Of a stretch of DNA of 64,000 nt, positions 50,335-59,957 are shown piece by piece. The position numbers were made by a program, and so were the translations under genes. This DNA comes from Acidaminococcus fermentans (GTDB lineage: Bacteria; Bacillota; Negativicutes; Acidaminococcales; Acidaminococcaceae): NCBI RefSeq assembly GCF_009696675.1, contig NZ_VULN01000003.1, forward strand, positions 62,001 through 126,000. Reading direction: 5' to 3'. Position 1 is the first letter of the stretch, and each line of letters begins with the position of its first letter. The notes beneath the pieces are model-generated. The model was given only the letters and a program-made list of their open reading frames with translations, was not told the origin of the DNA and did not search any database.

Positions 50335-52407
50335 ATGCATAGTTTTAGCACGGATTTTGGAGGTCGGACCCTTACCATTGAAACGGGGAAGATTGCCAAA
50401 CAGGCCAATGGCGCTGTTCTGGTCCGCTACGGCGAAACGGCTGTAGTGGTGGCTGTGACGGGTACCGATACCCCCAGGGAAGGGGTGGATTTCTTCCCGC
50501 TGACAGTGGATTTCGAAGAAAAGATGTACGCAGTGGGCAAGATCCCCGGCGGGTTCCTGCGGAGAGAAGGGCGGCCGGCAGAAACGGCCATCCTCACGTC
50601 CCGGCTCATCGACCGGCCCATTCGGCCTATGTTCCCGGACGGCTACCACAACGATGTACAGATCGTGTGCACGGCAGTTTCCGTGGATCCGGACAATGCC
50701 CCGGACATTCCGGCCATGATCGGCGCTTCCTGTGCCCTGTCCATTTCTGATATCCCCTTTGAAGGCCCCATCGCCGGGGTCCGGGTAGGCCTCATCGATG
50801 GCCAGTTCATTGTGGAACCCACTGTGGAACAGGCCAAGGTCAGCGAACTGAACCTGGCAGTGGCCGGTACCAAAGACGCCATCCTGATGGTGGAAGCCGG
50901 CGCCAAGGAAGTTTCTGAAGAAGTGATGCTGGATGCCATCTGGTTTGCGCACGGCGAAATCAAGAAACTGGTGGAATTCCAGGAAAAGATCCAGGCCGAA
51001 GTGGGCAAGCCCAAAATGGACTTCGAAGTCTACACTCCCCCCGCAGAACTGGCCCAGGAAATCGAAGCCTATGGGGAACCCAAGATCCACGATGCCCTGA
51101 TGGATCCGGACAAGCTGCACCGGGACAAAATGGTCAGCGAAGCCAAGGAGGAAATCCTGGCCCACTTTACGGAACTGTATCCGGACAATGAAATCGATAT
51201 TGCCCATGTGGTGGCCAAACTGGTGAAACGGGTGTTCCGGCACATCATCACCGTGGACAAGATCCGTCCGGACGGCCGTGCCCTGGATGAAGTCCGTCCC
51301 ATCAGCTGTGAAGTGGGGCTCCTGGCCCGTCCTCACGGCTGCAGCCTGTTCACCCGGGGACAGACCCAGGTGCTCAACTGCCTGGCCCTGGCTCCGCTCC
51401 GGGAAGCCCAGAACCTGGAAACCCTGGCCGGGGACATCCAGAAACGGTACATCCACCATTACAACTTCCCGCCTTACAGTGTGGGCGAAACCAAACCTCT
51501 GCGCAGCCCGGGCCGTCGGGAAATCGGTCACGGGGCGCTGGCGGAACGGGCTCTCCTGCCGGTGATTCCTTCGGAAGAGGAATTCCCCTATACCATCCGG
51601 CTGGTTTCTGAAGTGCTGGAATCCAACGGTTCTTCCTCCATGGCCAGCACCTGTGCCAGCACCCTGTCCCTGATGGATGCCGGCGTGCCCATTAAAGCTC
51701 CGGTATCCGGGGTGGCCATGGGCCTGGTGAAGGAAGGAGAAAACTTCACCATCCTTACCGATATCCAGGGCCTGGAAGACGCCAACGGGGATATGGACTT
51801 CAAGGTAGCTGGTACCTCCAAGGGTATCACCGCCATCCAGATGGACATCAAGGTGGACGGCCTGACCAAAGACATCCTCCAGGCGGCCCTGGCCCAGGCC
51901 AAGAAAGGCCGTGCCTTCATCCTGGGCAAGATGCTGGAATGCATCTCCGAACCCCGGAAGCAGCTGAAGAAATACGCACCCAAGATCACCACCATTAAGG
52001 TGAACCCGGAGAAGATCAAAGACATCATCGGACCTGGGGGCAAGGTGATCAAGAAGATCGTGGAAGATACCGGTGCCCAGATCGACATCAACGATGACGG
52101 TACCGTGTACATTGCCGCCGCCGACAGCGCATCCGCCGATGCGGCCATCAAGACCATCCAGGACATCACGGCAGAACCGGAAGTGGGCAAGGTGTACACC
52201 GGCAAAGTCACCCGGATCATGAACTTCGGGGCCTTTGTGGAATTCATGCCCGGCCGGGAAGGGCTGGTGCACATTTCCCAGCTGGCCAAGGAACGGGTGG
52301 AAAAAGTGGAAGATGTAGTCAGCGTAGGCGACGAAATCGTCGTGAAGCTGGTGGAAATCGACTCCAAAGGACGGCTGAACCTGTCCCGGAAAGCCTGCTT
52401 GAAATAA
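50335..52407 (+). CDS. pnp: polyribonucleotide nucleotidyltransferase
   Basis: The 690-residue exoribonuclease degrades RNA phosphorolytically. Two RNase PH domains (the second ending near residue 540), then a KH domain ([20 protein letters not shown]) and a C-terminal S1 domain ([29 protein letters not shown]) are in the usual order. ATG 50335 lies 9 bases after AGGAGG; an ATG-like codon nearer the site is rejected for spacing. Transcribed alone, closed by the hairpin at 52415-52435. Confidence 0.97.
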   Translation: MHSFSTDFGGRTLTIETGKIAKQANGAVLVRYGETAVVVAVTGTDTPREGVDFFPLTVDFEEKMYAVGKIPGGFLRREGRPAETAILTSRLIDRPIRPMFPDGYHNDVQIVCTAVSVDPDNAPDIPAMIGASCALSISDIPFEGPIAGVRVGLIDGQFIVEPTVEQAKVSELNLAVAGTKDAILMVEAGAKEVSEEVMLDAIWFAHGEIKKLVEFQEKIQAEVGKPKMDFEVYTPPAELAQEIEAYGEPKIHDALMDPDKLHRDKMVSEAKEEILAHFTELYPDNEIDIAHVVAKLVKRVFRHIITVDKIRPDGRALDEVRPISCEVGLLARPHGCSLFTRGQTQVLNCLALAPLREAQNLETLAGDIQKRYIHHYNFPPYSVGETKPLRSPGRREIGHGALAERALLPVIPSEEEFPYTIRLVSEVLESNGSSSMASTCASTLSLMDAGVPIKAPVSGVAMGLVKEGENFTILTDIQGLEDANGDMDFKVAGTSKGITAIQMDIKVDGLTKDILQAALAQAKKGRAFILGKMLECISEPRKQLKKYAPKITTIKVNPEKIKDIIGPGGKVIKKIVEDTGAQIDINDDGTVYIAAADSASADAAIKTIQDITAEPEVGKVYTGKVTRIMNFGAFVEFMPGREGLVHISQLAKERVEKVEDVVSVGDEIVVKLVEIDSKGRLNLSRKACLK

Positions 52408-52410
52408 GAA

Positions 52411-52443
52411 AAAAGGGTGCTGCTGTGCAGCACCCCTTTTTTC
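52411..52443 (+). terminator. pnp terminator
   Basis: GGGTGCTGC (52415-52423) and GCAGCACCC (52427-52435), flanked by A- and T-runs; a distant variant of the recurring terminator stems. Confidence 0.9.
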
Positions 52444-52488
52444 ATGTTACAATAATATGGTACACACAGGAAACAAGGAGATCATACT

Positions 52489-52971
52489 ATGGGATTGTTT
52501 TTCAGAAAGACGAAAGTGACCTTGCTGGCTCCTTTGACCGGGGAACTGGTGTCCCTGGATCAGGTGCCGGACAAGGCTTTTGCCCAGAAAATGCTGGGAG
52601 ACGGGGTGGCGGTACGGCCGGAAGAAGGACGGCTGGCAGCCCCCTGTGACGGAACCATTTCCTATGTGCCGGATACGGCCCATGCCATTGCCCTCACGGA
52701 AGGCCACGGACTGGAAATCCTGCTCCATGTGGGACTCAATACGGTGGCCCAGAATGGGGCGGGCTTCAAGGCCCTGGTTAAAACCGGGGACAAGGTAAAG
52801 GCCGGCCAGCCTCTGATCGAATTCGACCGGGAGAAACTGGGAAGCTGCGGCTGCAATCTGACTACCCCCATGGTGATCACCAATGGGGATAAGGTGGGGA
52901 AGATGGAAAAGGCACAGTCAGGACCGGTGGCGGCCGGTAAGGACATTGTCCTGACCATTACCCTGAACTGA
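52489..52971 (+). CDS. stand-alone PTS glucose-type IIA protein
   Basis: The 160-residue protein is a complete EIIA-Glc domain (LLAPLTGELVSL, then the phosphorylatable His80 in EILLHVGLNTV, with the partner His73 in EGHGLE). In a PTS it takes phosphate from HPr and gives it to EIIB. No EIIBC, HPr or EI gene is in this window, so it is an orphan that could be regulatory or serve a remote permease. AAGGAG precedes the ATG. It is 13 bases upstream of a zinc-ribbon protein gene. Confidence 0.88.
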   Translation: MGLFFRKTKVTLLAPLTGELVSLDQVPDKAFAQKMLGDGVAVRPEEGRLAAPCDGTISYVPDTAHAIALTEGHGLEILLHVGLNTVAQNGAGFKALVKTGDKVKAGQPLIEFDREKLGSCGCNLTTPMVITNGDKVGKMEKAQSGPVAAGKDIVLTITLN

Positions 52972-52984
52972 GGGGGAAGGAACC

Positions 52985-53416
52985 ATGAAAGTAAACGGCA
53001 GCGGCGGAAGTTTTGTGGAACAGGTCTACAACCTGGCACCGGCAGTGGCCTGGGAACTGGGGCTTCAGGTATGCCGGGAAATGGAAGTGGAAATCGAAAA
53101 ACAGGATGATGCCGGGATGCTGCTGAACGGCTCCCTGGTGTCGGAAGAAAAATCCTTCCTGTTCGGGAAACCCAAACGGAAGGAAATCGTTTTTGCCGTA
53201 CAGCCTTTGGAACAGGGCTGCAATGTAATCGTGGACATCCACAAAAAACGCATGGAAGTGTACAGCCTGAAGCCCCAGAACCGGGAAACGGATAAATTTG
53301 TGGCCCTGTTCGAGGAAAAGGCCCAGGCTTACCTGGATCAGCGGATTTGTCCCCAGTGTCATGCAGCGCTGCCCAAAAACGTGGCCTTTTGCCCCTTCTG
53401 CGGGGCGAAGCTGTAG
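52985..53416 (+). CDS. zinc-ribbon protein of unknown function, 143 residues
   Basis: I do not recognise the first 110 residues, which are soluble and charged. The C-terminus has a zinc ribbon (CPQCHAALP, then CPFCGAKL at the very end). It is probably co-transcribed with the orphan EIIA-Glc gene (13-base gap, GGGGAAGGA upstream) and closed by a bidirectional hairpin at 53426. A nucleic-acid or protein-binding adaptor is possible but unproven. Confidence 0.75.
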   Translation: MKVNGSGGSFVEQVYNLAPAVAWELGLQVCREMEVEIEKQDDAGMLLNGSLVSEEKSFLFGKPKRKEIVFAVQPLEQGCNVIVDIHKKRMEVYSLKPQNRETDKFVALFEEKAQAYLDQRICPQCHAALPKNVAFCPFCGAKL

Positions 53417-53425
53417 AGAGAAACA

Positions 53426-53459
53426 AAAAAGCTGGCTGCCGAAGCAGTCAGCTTTTTTA
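53426..53459. terminator. bidirectional terminator between the zinc-ribbon gene and rpmB
   Basis: AAAAAAGCTG-G-CTGC, a CGAA loop, GCAG-T-CAGCTTTTTT: a near-perfect hairpin with one internal mismatch, usable from both strands. Confidence 0.88.
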
Positions 53460-53475
53460 TGTTGTAACCTATAGC

Positions 53476-53667
53476 TTAGATGGCGCGGGTTACCTTGCCG
53501 GAACGTAAGCAGCGAGTGCACACGTTGATGCTCTTCACTTCACCGTCTACCACCGCTTTAACCTTTTGAACGTTAGGTTTCCAAGAACGTTTTACATGTC
53601 TATTGGAATGGCTGACGTTGTTGCCGGACAGCTCACCTTTGTTGCAGATTTCACAGATGCATGCCAT
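53476..53667 (-). CDS. rpmB: ribosomal protein bL28
   Basis: The 63-residue large-subunit protein is of the Cys-containing type (CEICNKG at residues 4-10, CTRC near 51-54) with the central SHSNRHVKRSWKPN stretch. AAGGAGG precedes the ATG. It is divergent from recG, a common neighbour, and transcribed alone. Confidence 0.97.
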   Translation of the reverse strand: MACICEICNKGELSGNNVSHSNRHVKRSWKPNVQKVKAVVDGEVKSINVCTRCLRSGKVTRAI

Positions 53668-53786
53668 GGTCCCACCTCCTTCAAGTTATAAGGCAATGCT
53701 TTATTTTTAAAACTCAATGTAGCTATTTTAACACAAATTGGATTATAATTGCAAGTAGAAAACCATGAGAAAAGGAGAAAATGACC

Positions 53787-55850
53787 ATGTGGTGGCAGGA
53801 ACCTGTAAGCAAACTCAAAGGCATCGGGCCCAAAAAGGCCCTGGAATTCGCAAATATCAACGTAGAGACCATCGGCGACCTGCTGAATCATTTTCCCCGG
53901 CAGGGCTGCTATCTGGATTATTCCCACATCCGGACCATCGGAGAACTGACCACCGGTGGGGAAATGCAGCTGTTCCGGGGGACCATCGTCCGGCTGAACA
54001 ACCGGCGGAGTGCCCGGAACATGAAATACGCCACCATTACCCTGGGGGACGGCACGGGCTTTGCGGAAATCGTCCTGTTCGGGGCACAGACCTACATGAC
54101 CCGGGTGTACCATACCGGAGATGAGGTGCTGGTCATCGGCAAGGTGAACCTGGGCCGCACCGCCAAAAGTGTCACCAGCGCCAGTCTGTCCCATGTAAAG
54201 GATGAAAAGGCGGAGGCCCCCGGCATCCTGCCCACTTATGCCCTGACCGGCAGCCTGACCCAGAACCAGGTCCGGGGGGCGGTGCGCCAGGCTCTGGCCC
54301 TGGCCCGGAAGGAACTGCCGGAGTGCCTGCCGGAAAAGATCCTCCAGGCCAAGCATTTCCTGCCCCGGCTGGAAGCCCTGGAGAACATTCACTTTCCCAA
54401 AAGTCCGGAACTGCTGGAAAAGGCCCGGCAGCGGCTGATTTTTGAAGAGCTGTTCTTTCTCCAGTGCGGGCTGCTCCATCACCGGGTGGAAATCAAGAAG
54501 GACAGCCGGGGCATCAAGATGGCCCGGTCCGGAGAGCTGGTGCAGAAGGTACGGGAAGGTCTGGGCTTTGCGCTTACCGACAGCCAGAAAAAAGCCTGGC
54601 AGGAAATCGACGACGACATGCAGAGCCCGGAACCCATGAACCGGCTGGTCCAGGGGGATGTAGGCTCCGGGAAGACGGCCCTGGCCCTTCTGGCCCTGGC
54701 CAAAGCAGTGGAAAACGGCTACCAGGGCTGTCTCATGGCTCCTACAGAGATCCTGGCGGAACAGCATTACCAGGAAATGCAGAAGGTGCTGGAACCGGCC
54801 GGAATCCGGACGGCCCTTTTGACCGGAGGCCTGACTGCCAAAAAACGCCGTCAGGTGCTGGAAGGCCTGGCAGACGGCTCCATCCAGGCAGTGGTGGGGA
54901 CCTACGCCCTGATCCAGGACAAGGTGGTGTTCCATTCCCTGGCCCTGGCCATTACGGACGAACAGCACCGGTTCGGGGTGGCCCAGCGGGCCAAACTCCA
55001 GGCCAAGAGCCAGTATGCGCCCCATGTGCTGGTGATGACCGCCACCCCGATTCCCCGGACTCTGGCTCTCACCGTGTACGGGGACCTGGACGTGTCCCTG
55101 ATGAAAGGAATGCCCCCGGGACGGAAACCGGTCCGGACCCTGTGCTACACCGAGGACAAACGGCCGGCAGTGTACCAGGGGATGGTCCATCAGATCCAGG
55201 AAGGCCACCAGGCCTATGTGGTGTGCCCCCTGATCGAGGAAAGCGAAGGGGTGGACGCCAAGGCGGCGGAAGAACTCTACGAGGAACTGACTTCCACCTA
55301 TCTGAAGGGGATCCCCTGCGGGCTCCTCCACGGCCGTCTGAAGCCGGAAGAAAAGGATGCGGTGATGGAAAGTTTCGCCCGGAACGAAACCAAGGTGCTG
55401 ATCACCACTACGGTGGTGGAAGTGGGGGTGAACGTGCCCAATGCCACACTGATGGTCATCGAGGGAGCGGACCGGTTCGGCCTGGCCCAGATGCACCAGC
55501 TCCGGGGCCGGGTAGGACGGGGCAGCGCCCAGTCCTACTGCGTGCTGCTTACCGCTTCCACCAATCCGGTGACCCTGGAACGGCTCCAGATCATGCGCAG
55601 CTGCAGCGACGGGTTCCTGCTGGCGGAAAAGGATCTGGAACTCCGGGGGGCCGGCCAGTTCTTCGGCCTGCGCCAGCACGGCCTCAGCGACCTGTACATA
55701 GCGGACATCCTCCGGGATACGGATACCCTGGTGGAAGCCCGGAAAGCGGCCCAGTGGGCCATGGGAGACCCGGACACGGCCCAGGAAGTGATCCGCGCCG
55801 CTGCCACCACCCAGTTCGACGGACGGTTCGAGAGGATATTCAATGCATAA
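53787..55850 (+). CDS. recG: ATP-dependent DNA helicase RecG
   Basis: The 687-residue branch-migration helicase rescues stalled replication forks. An N-terminal wedge/OB domain (residues up to about 200), Walker A GDVGSGKTALALL, the DEQH box in ITDEQHRFG, and the C-terminal QLRGRVGRG helicase motif VI are in order. ATG 53787 has GGAG 9 bases upstream; the ATG two codons earlier is too close. Length is normal. Confidence 0.96.
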   Translation: MWWQEPVSKLKGIGPKKALEFANINVETIGDLLNHFPRQGCYLDYSHIRTIGELTTGGEMQLFRGTIVRLNNRRSARNMKYATITLGDGTGFAEIVLFGAQTYMTRVYHTGDEVLVIGKVNLGRTAKSVTSASLSHVKDEKAEAPGILPTYALTGSLTQNQVRGAVRQALALARKELPECLPEKILQAKHFLPRLEALENIHFPKSPELLEKARQRLIFEELFFLQCGLLHHRVEIKKDSRGIKMARSGELVQKVREGLGFALTDSQKKAWQEIDDDMQSPEPMNRLVQGDVGSGKTALALLALAKAVENGYQGCLMAPTEILAEQHYQEMQKVLEPAGIRTALLTGGLTAKKRRQVLEGLADGSIQAVVGTYALIQDKVVFHSLALAITDEQHRFGVAQRAKLQAKSQYAPHVLVMTATPIPRTLALTVYGDLDVSLMKGMPPGRKPVRTLCYTEDKRPAVYQGMVHQIQEGHQAYVVCPLIEESEGVDAKAAEELYEELTSTYLKGIPCGLLHGRLKPEEKDAVMESFARNETKVLITTTVVEVGVNVPNATLMVIEGADRFGLAQMHQLRGRVGRGSAQSYCVLLTASTNPVTLERLQIMRSCSDGFLLAEKDLELRGAGQFFGLRQHGLSDLYIADILRDTDTLVEARKAAQWAMGDPDTAQEVIRAAATTQFDGRFERIFNA

Positions 55851-55882
55851 GGTGGAGCTGCACGTTGCGTGCAGCTCCCCTC
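55851..55882 (+). terminator. hairpin after recG
   Basis: GGAGCTGCAC (55854-55863) and GTGCAGCTCC (55869-55878), a perfect 10-bp stem. The following sequence is C-rich rather than a clean T-run. Confidence 0.7.
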
Positions 55883-56007
55883 GCTGTCAGCGGCCCCCTT
55901 CTTTCACCTTTCTTTACATGCAGTTTTCATTTCTGTAACAAGTTCCGGCTATAATAAATAAAATCCACTATTGACCTTTCATTGATTTTGTCATAAGGAG
56001 CCGTATC

Positions 56008-56736
56008 ATGGAAGCACCTGTACAATCACAACCGCAATATCCTGCCCAAGACCGCTGTTCGGAACGGACTTTCAAACTTCTGGCTTTTGCCGGGCTGTTG
56101 GGGGTCCTGGTCCTGATCCATTTTCTGGACCCCGGATTCTATCACCAGATCGTCCACCTGGCCCGGGGTGGGAACATCCAGGAAACCGTGGACTTTCTCC
56201 GCTCCTTCGGCCCCTGGGCCGTAGTCATCAGTTTCCTGCTGGATGTGTTCATCAACGCCGCCGGCTGTCTTCCCTCCATTTTCCTGTCTACGGCCAATGG
56301 GGTGGTGTTCGGGCTGCCGGTGGGGATCCTGGTATCCTGGTCCGCGGAAAGCGTGGGGGTGATTCTCAGTTTCCTCATTATGCGGTATTTCCTCCGGTCC
56401 ACAGCGGAAACCGTCATTGCCAAAAGCAACAATCTCCAGAAACTGGACGAGATGAGCAGTGAAAACGGCCTGGTGGCCATGGCACTGGCACGGACCCTGC
56501 CCTATTTCCCTTCCGGGATCCTCACCTGCTTGGGAGCCATCAGCCGGATGAAGTTCCGGGACTATGTGATTGCCACCTTTATCGGGAAACTGCCCTCCAC
56601 GGCCCTGGAAGTGGTGGTGGGCCACGACATCGTCCATTTCCGCCAGCATATGGACCGGCTGGCCATCCTGGTGACTCTGGTGCTCCTGGTCTACGGAACG
56701 CTGCTGTACAGCCGGTACCGGAAACGTCGGGCCTGA
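56008..56736 (+). CDS. VTT-domain (TVP38/DedA-like) membrane protein
   Basis: The 242-residue protein has a polar N-terminus, a first helix (about residues 25-43) and a VTT domain core (AAGCLPSIFLSTANGVVFGLPVGILVSWSAESVG, then ARTLPYFPSGILTCLGAIS), ending in a C-terminal helix with a basic tail. Members of the superfamily are proposed lipid or small-molecule transporters; the role here is unknown. TAAGGAG lies upstream of the ATG. It stands alone between recG and the EF-G paralogue gene. Confidence 0.85.
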   Translation: MEAPVQSQPQYPAQDRCSERTFKLLAFAGLLGVLVLIHFLDPGFYHQIVHLARGGNIQETVDFLRSFGPWAVVISFLLDVFINAAGCLPSIFLSTANGVVFGLPVGILVSWSAESVGVILSFLIMRYFLRSTAETVIAKSNNLQKLDEMSSENGLVAMALARTLPYFPSGILTCLGAISRMKFRDYVIATFIGKLPSTALEVVVGHDIVHFRQHMDRLAILVTLVLLVYGTLLYSRYRKRRA

Positions 56737-56750
56737 GAAAGAGCTGCAGA

Positions 56751-56785
56751 AGGAATGTGTATCTATCGTTACACATTCCTTTTTC
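56751..56785 (+). terminator. terminator after the VTT-domain gene
   Basis: AGGAATGTGTA (56751-56761) and TACACATTCCT (56770-56780), perfect 11-bp stem, then T-rich sequence. Confidence 0.9.
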
Positions 56786-56926
56786 TTTTGGGAGAATTTC
56801 AAAAGTTTTCTGTAAAAAGCAGGAAAAAGGCTGTCTTTCCCCGAAAAAGAGTACCATCAGACTTGTTGAGGACCCTGTTTCGGCAGCGGTACCTCCTGCA
56901 CCATACGGAACAAAGGGGGCTGTACA

Positions 56927-59005
56927 GTGAAAGAGTATACAGGTGATAAAATCAGAAACGTGGCAATCGTAGGTCATGGAGGCGCAGGCACCACTTCCCT
57001 GACGGAAGCTCTGCTCTACCGCAGCGGGGCCATCAGCCGGATGTGCAAGGTGGAAGACGGCCAGACCACTACGGACTTTGAACCGGAAGAAATCAAAAGA
57101 GGGGTTTCTGTCAGCGCCACCCTGGCACCGGTGGAATGGCGGGATGTGAAGATCAACTTCATCGATACCCCGGGGTTTGCGGATTTCGTGGCGGAAGTGA
57201 AAGGGGCCTTCCGGGCGGTGGACAGCGTGCTGATCGTGGTCAGCGCCACCAGCGGGGTCCAGATCGGGACGGAACAGTGCTGGAAGCTGGCGGAAGAAGC
57301 AGGTCTGCCCCGGCTGATCTTCGTGAACAAAATGGATCGGGAAAACGCTGATTACGACAATATCCTGGACAATCTCCGGGCCAAGATCGGGAAACGGATC
57401 CTGCCTCTGGAACTGCCTTTGGGCAAGGAAGCGGATTTCTGCGGGGTCATCGACGTGTTCAACCAGAAGGCCTACCGGGGCAACGGCAACGGGGCCGACG
57501 AAATCGAGGTCCCTGCTGATCTGAAGGAATGGGTCCAGGATGCCCATGACAAAATGGTGGAAGCGGCGGTCGAAGCCGATGACGAAATCATGGAACGGTA
57601 TCTGGAAGGGGAAACCATTTCCGATGAAGAAGTGATGAGCTGTCTGGTGAAGGGCATCCGGCAGGGAATCATCTTCCCGGTGCTCTGCGGCTCCGCCTTC
57701 AAGAACATCGGCCTGGGCCGGACCCTGTCCGCCATTGTGGACTATACCTTCCCGGCCATCCTGAACGAATACCATGTAACCAACCTGAAAACCGGAGAAG
57801 TGGAACGGCGGGATTCCAACGCACCGCTGGCCGCTCTGGTGTTCAAGACCACCTCCGATCCCTTTGTGGGACGGATGAGCTTCATCCGGGTGTTCTCCGG
57901 GGTTATCAACGCCGACAGCACTGTGTATAACGCCAGCCGGGATGAAATGGAAAAGGTGGGGGCCATCTGTACCCTCCGGGGCAAGAACCAGATCCCCATG
58001 AAGGCCATTACCGCCGGGGATATCGGGGTGATCTCCCGTCTCCAGTTCACCATGACCGGGGATACCCTGAGTGCCAAGGAGGCACCGGTGCAGTTTGCAC
58101 CCATTGAATACCCTCTGCCCATGTACAGCCGGGCCATCGCTCCCAAAAAGAAAGGGGACGAGGACAAAATTGCGGCGGCTCTGAACAAGCTCATGGACGA
58201 AGATCCTACCTTTATCGTCAGCCGGAACCCGGTGACCAAGGAAACTCTGATCAGCGGCATGGGAGACCAGCATCTGGACATCCTGATGGAACGGATGAAA
58301 CGGAAATTCGGGGTGGAAGCCGTTTTGAAACCGCCCATGGTGGAATACCGGGAAACCATCCGGGGTTCTGCAGAAGTGGAAGGCAAATACAAGAAACAGA
58401 CCGGGGGCCACGGCCAGTACGGCCATGTGGTCATCAAAATGGAACCTCTGCCTCCGGGAAGCGGTTTTGAGTTCGTGGACAAGATTTTCGGAGGTGCCGT
58501 GCCCCGGCAGTACATCCCGGCGGTGGAAAAGGGCATGAAGGAATCCATGGAACACGGGATCCTGGCCGGATATCCGGTGGTGGATCTGAAGATCACCCTG
58601 CTGGATGGGTCCTATCATACGGTGGACTCTTCGGAAATGGCCTTCAAAGTGGCTTCCCACATGGCCTTCCAGAAAGCGGCGGAACAGTCCAAGCCTGTGC
58701 TGATGGAACCCTATTACAACCTGGATGTGTATTGTGACGAACGGATGACCGGGGACATTATTTCCGACCTGAACAGCAAACGGGGACGGATCCTGGGGAT
58801 GCAGTCTGCAGAAGACGGCCGGGCTGTGGTAAAGGCCCAGGTGCCCTATGCGGAAATCCTGGATTACGCTGTGGATCTCCGGGCCCTGACCCAGGGGACC
58901 GGGACCTTCGAAATGAAGTTTGACCATTACGAAGACGTGCCTCCCAAGATGGCGGACAAGATCATTGCTGAAGCCAGAGCCAAGGCAGAAGCCGCCAAAA
59001 AGTAA
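56927..59005 (+). CDS. elongation factor G-like protein with altered GTPase motifs
   Basis: The 692-residue protein has the full five-domain EF-G layout and the EF-G-2 character (KEADFCGVIDVFNQKAY, GHGQYGHV, a C-terminal HYEDVPP end). The GTPase site departs from EF-G. The P-loop reads GHGGAGTT (residues 16-23) with Thr22 where the invariant Lys should be, switch I reads RGVSVS rather than RGITI, and the catalytic His of DTPGH is Phe84 (DTPGF). NKMD (134-137) and GSA are intact. The start is GTG 56927 with GGGGG upstream. It is a paralogue beside the presumed main fusA elsewhere. Hydrolysis is probably weak or lost. Confidence 0.88.
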   Translation: MKEYTGDKIRNVAIVGHGGAGTTSLTEALLYRSGAISRMCKVEDGQTTTDFEPEEIKRGVSVSATLAPVEWRDVKINFIDTPGFADFVAEVKGAFRAVDSVLIVVSATSGVQIGTEQCWKLAEEAGLPRLIFVNKMDRENADYDNILDNLRAKIGKRILPLELPLGKEADFCGVIDVFNQKAYRGNGNGADEIEVPADLKEWVQDAHDKMVEAAVEADDEIMERYLEGETISDEEVMSCLVKGIRQGIIFPVLCGSAFKNIGLGRTLSAIVDYTFPAILNEYHVTNLKTGEVERRDSNAPLAALVFKTTSDPFVGRMSFIRVFSGVINADSTVYNASRDEMEKVGAICTLRGKNQIPMKAITAGDIGVISRLQFTMTGDTLSAKEAPVQFAPIEYPLPMYSRAIAPKKKGDEDKIAAALNKLMDEDPTFIVSRNPVTKETLISGMGDQHLDILMERMKRKFGVEAVLKPPMVEYRETIRGSAEVEGKYKKQTGGHGQYGHVVIKMEPLPPGSGFEFVDKIFGGAVPRQYIPAVEKGMKESMEHGILAGYPVVDLKITLLDGSYHTVDSSEMAFKVASHMAFQKAAEQSKPVLMEPYYNLDVYCDERMTGDIISDLNSKRGRILGMQSAEDGRAVVKAQVPYAEILDYAVDLRALTQGTGTFEMKFDHYEDVPPKMADKIIAEARAKAEAAKK

Positions 59006-59015
59006 AAATATGCGT

Positions 59016-59056
59016 TTACCGGACCTGCCGGCCATTGCCGGAGGTCCGGTTTTTGT
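59016..59056 (+). terminator. terminator after the EF-G-like gene
   Basis: ACCGGACCT-G-CCGGC and GCCGG-AG-GTCCGGT around a CATT loop (59018-59050), followed by T5. Confidence 0.88.
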
Positions 59057-59095
59057 GTAAACTGAAAGGGATCGATTGTACAAGGAGGAATGGAT

Positions 59096-59947
59096 GTGAC
59101 ACTGACTACTGAAAAAAAGGGCATCTTGGCTTCCATCCTGGCGGCGGTGTTCTTTACCACCATGGATGTGGGAGCCAAGAAACTGCTCCACCTGGGCACC
59201 GGGGAAATCACCTTCTTCCGGGGACTGGTGGGGATGCTGTTCCTGCCCTTTATGGCCCGGATGGAAACCCTGCCGGTGTTTTCCGGGAAGGACCGGGGGC
59301 TGCTCCATCTCCGGGGCCTGTTCGGATGTGCCTGCCTGCTGTTCTTTTTTTACTGCCTCAATGGATTGAAACTGGGGGACGCGGAAATCCTCACTCAGCT
59401 CTCTGCCTTTTTCATGTGTCTCCTGTCCCCGATTTTCCTCCGGGGCAGTCTCCAGAAGCGGTCGGTGCCCTGGCTGGGGGTGATCGCCTTGGGAGCGGCC
59501 ATCGTCCTTCAGGTGTGGAATTTCCACTCGTTCAACCTTTATGCCCTGTTTGGAATCCTGTCCGCCTTCTTTGCAGCCAGCGCTTACGTGTGCATCGGGA
59601 AGATGACGGAGCGGGGAGGCCACACCCAGACGGAACTGGTGCTGTATTTCCAACTGTACAGCACTCTGGGAGGACTGGTGCTCATGGGTATGGACCGGTG
59701 GACCCTGCCGACAGGGGCCGAATGGGGATGGATCCTGGAAATGGCCCTGTCCGCCCTGATGGGGCAGGTGTGTCTCACCTGGGGGTGCACCCACATCCAT
59801 CCTACTATGGTGAACTTTCTCATGTATACCGGCATCCTGTTCCATATCCTGGCGGGAGCTCTGCTCTGGGGCGAAGTCCTGACTGGGTATTCCTGGGTGG
59901 GCGGCAGCCTGATTGTGCTGGGGAGCGTGCTGCTGCTGAGACAGTGA
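59096..59947 (+). CDS. DMT-superfamily (EamA) transporter
   Basis: The 283-residue membrane protein has ten hydrophobic helices in two EamA repeats (TTMDVGAKKLLHLGTGEITFFRGLVGM in the first half; LLYGE-like LLWGEVLTGYSWVGGSLIVLGSVLLL at the end). These export metabolites or amino acids; the substrate is not readable. The start is probably GTG 59096, 7 bases after AGGAGG; the ATG two codons earlier is only 1 base from it. It stands alone between two terminators. Confidence 0.86.
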   Translation: MTLTTEKKGILASILAAVFFTTMDVGAKKLLHLGTGEITFFRGLVGMLFLPFMARMETLPVFSGKDRGLLHLRGLFGCACLLFFFYCLNGLKLGDAEILTQLSAFFMCLLSPIFLRGSLQKRSVPWLGVIALGAAIVLQVWNFHSFNLYALFGILSAFFAASAYVCIGKMTERGGHTQTELVLYFQLYSTLGGLVLMGMDRWTLPTGAEWGWILEMALSALMGQVCLTWGCTHIHPTMVNFLMYTGILFHILAGALLWGEVLTGYSWVGGSLIVLGSVLLLRQ

Positions 59948-59957
59948 GAAGAAGGGC

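Noticed and set aside
56579-59845. An open frame of over 1000 codons antisense to the EF-G-like gene and its neighbours
   Set aside because: Same reason: composition and position mark it as an antisense shadow.
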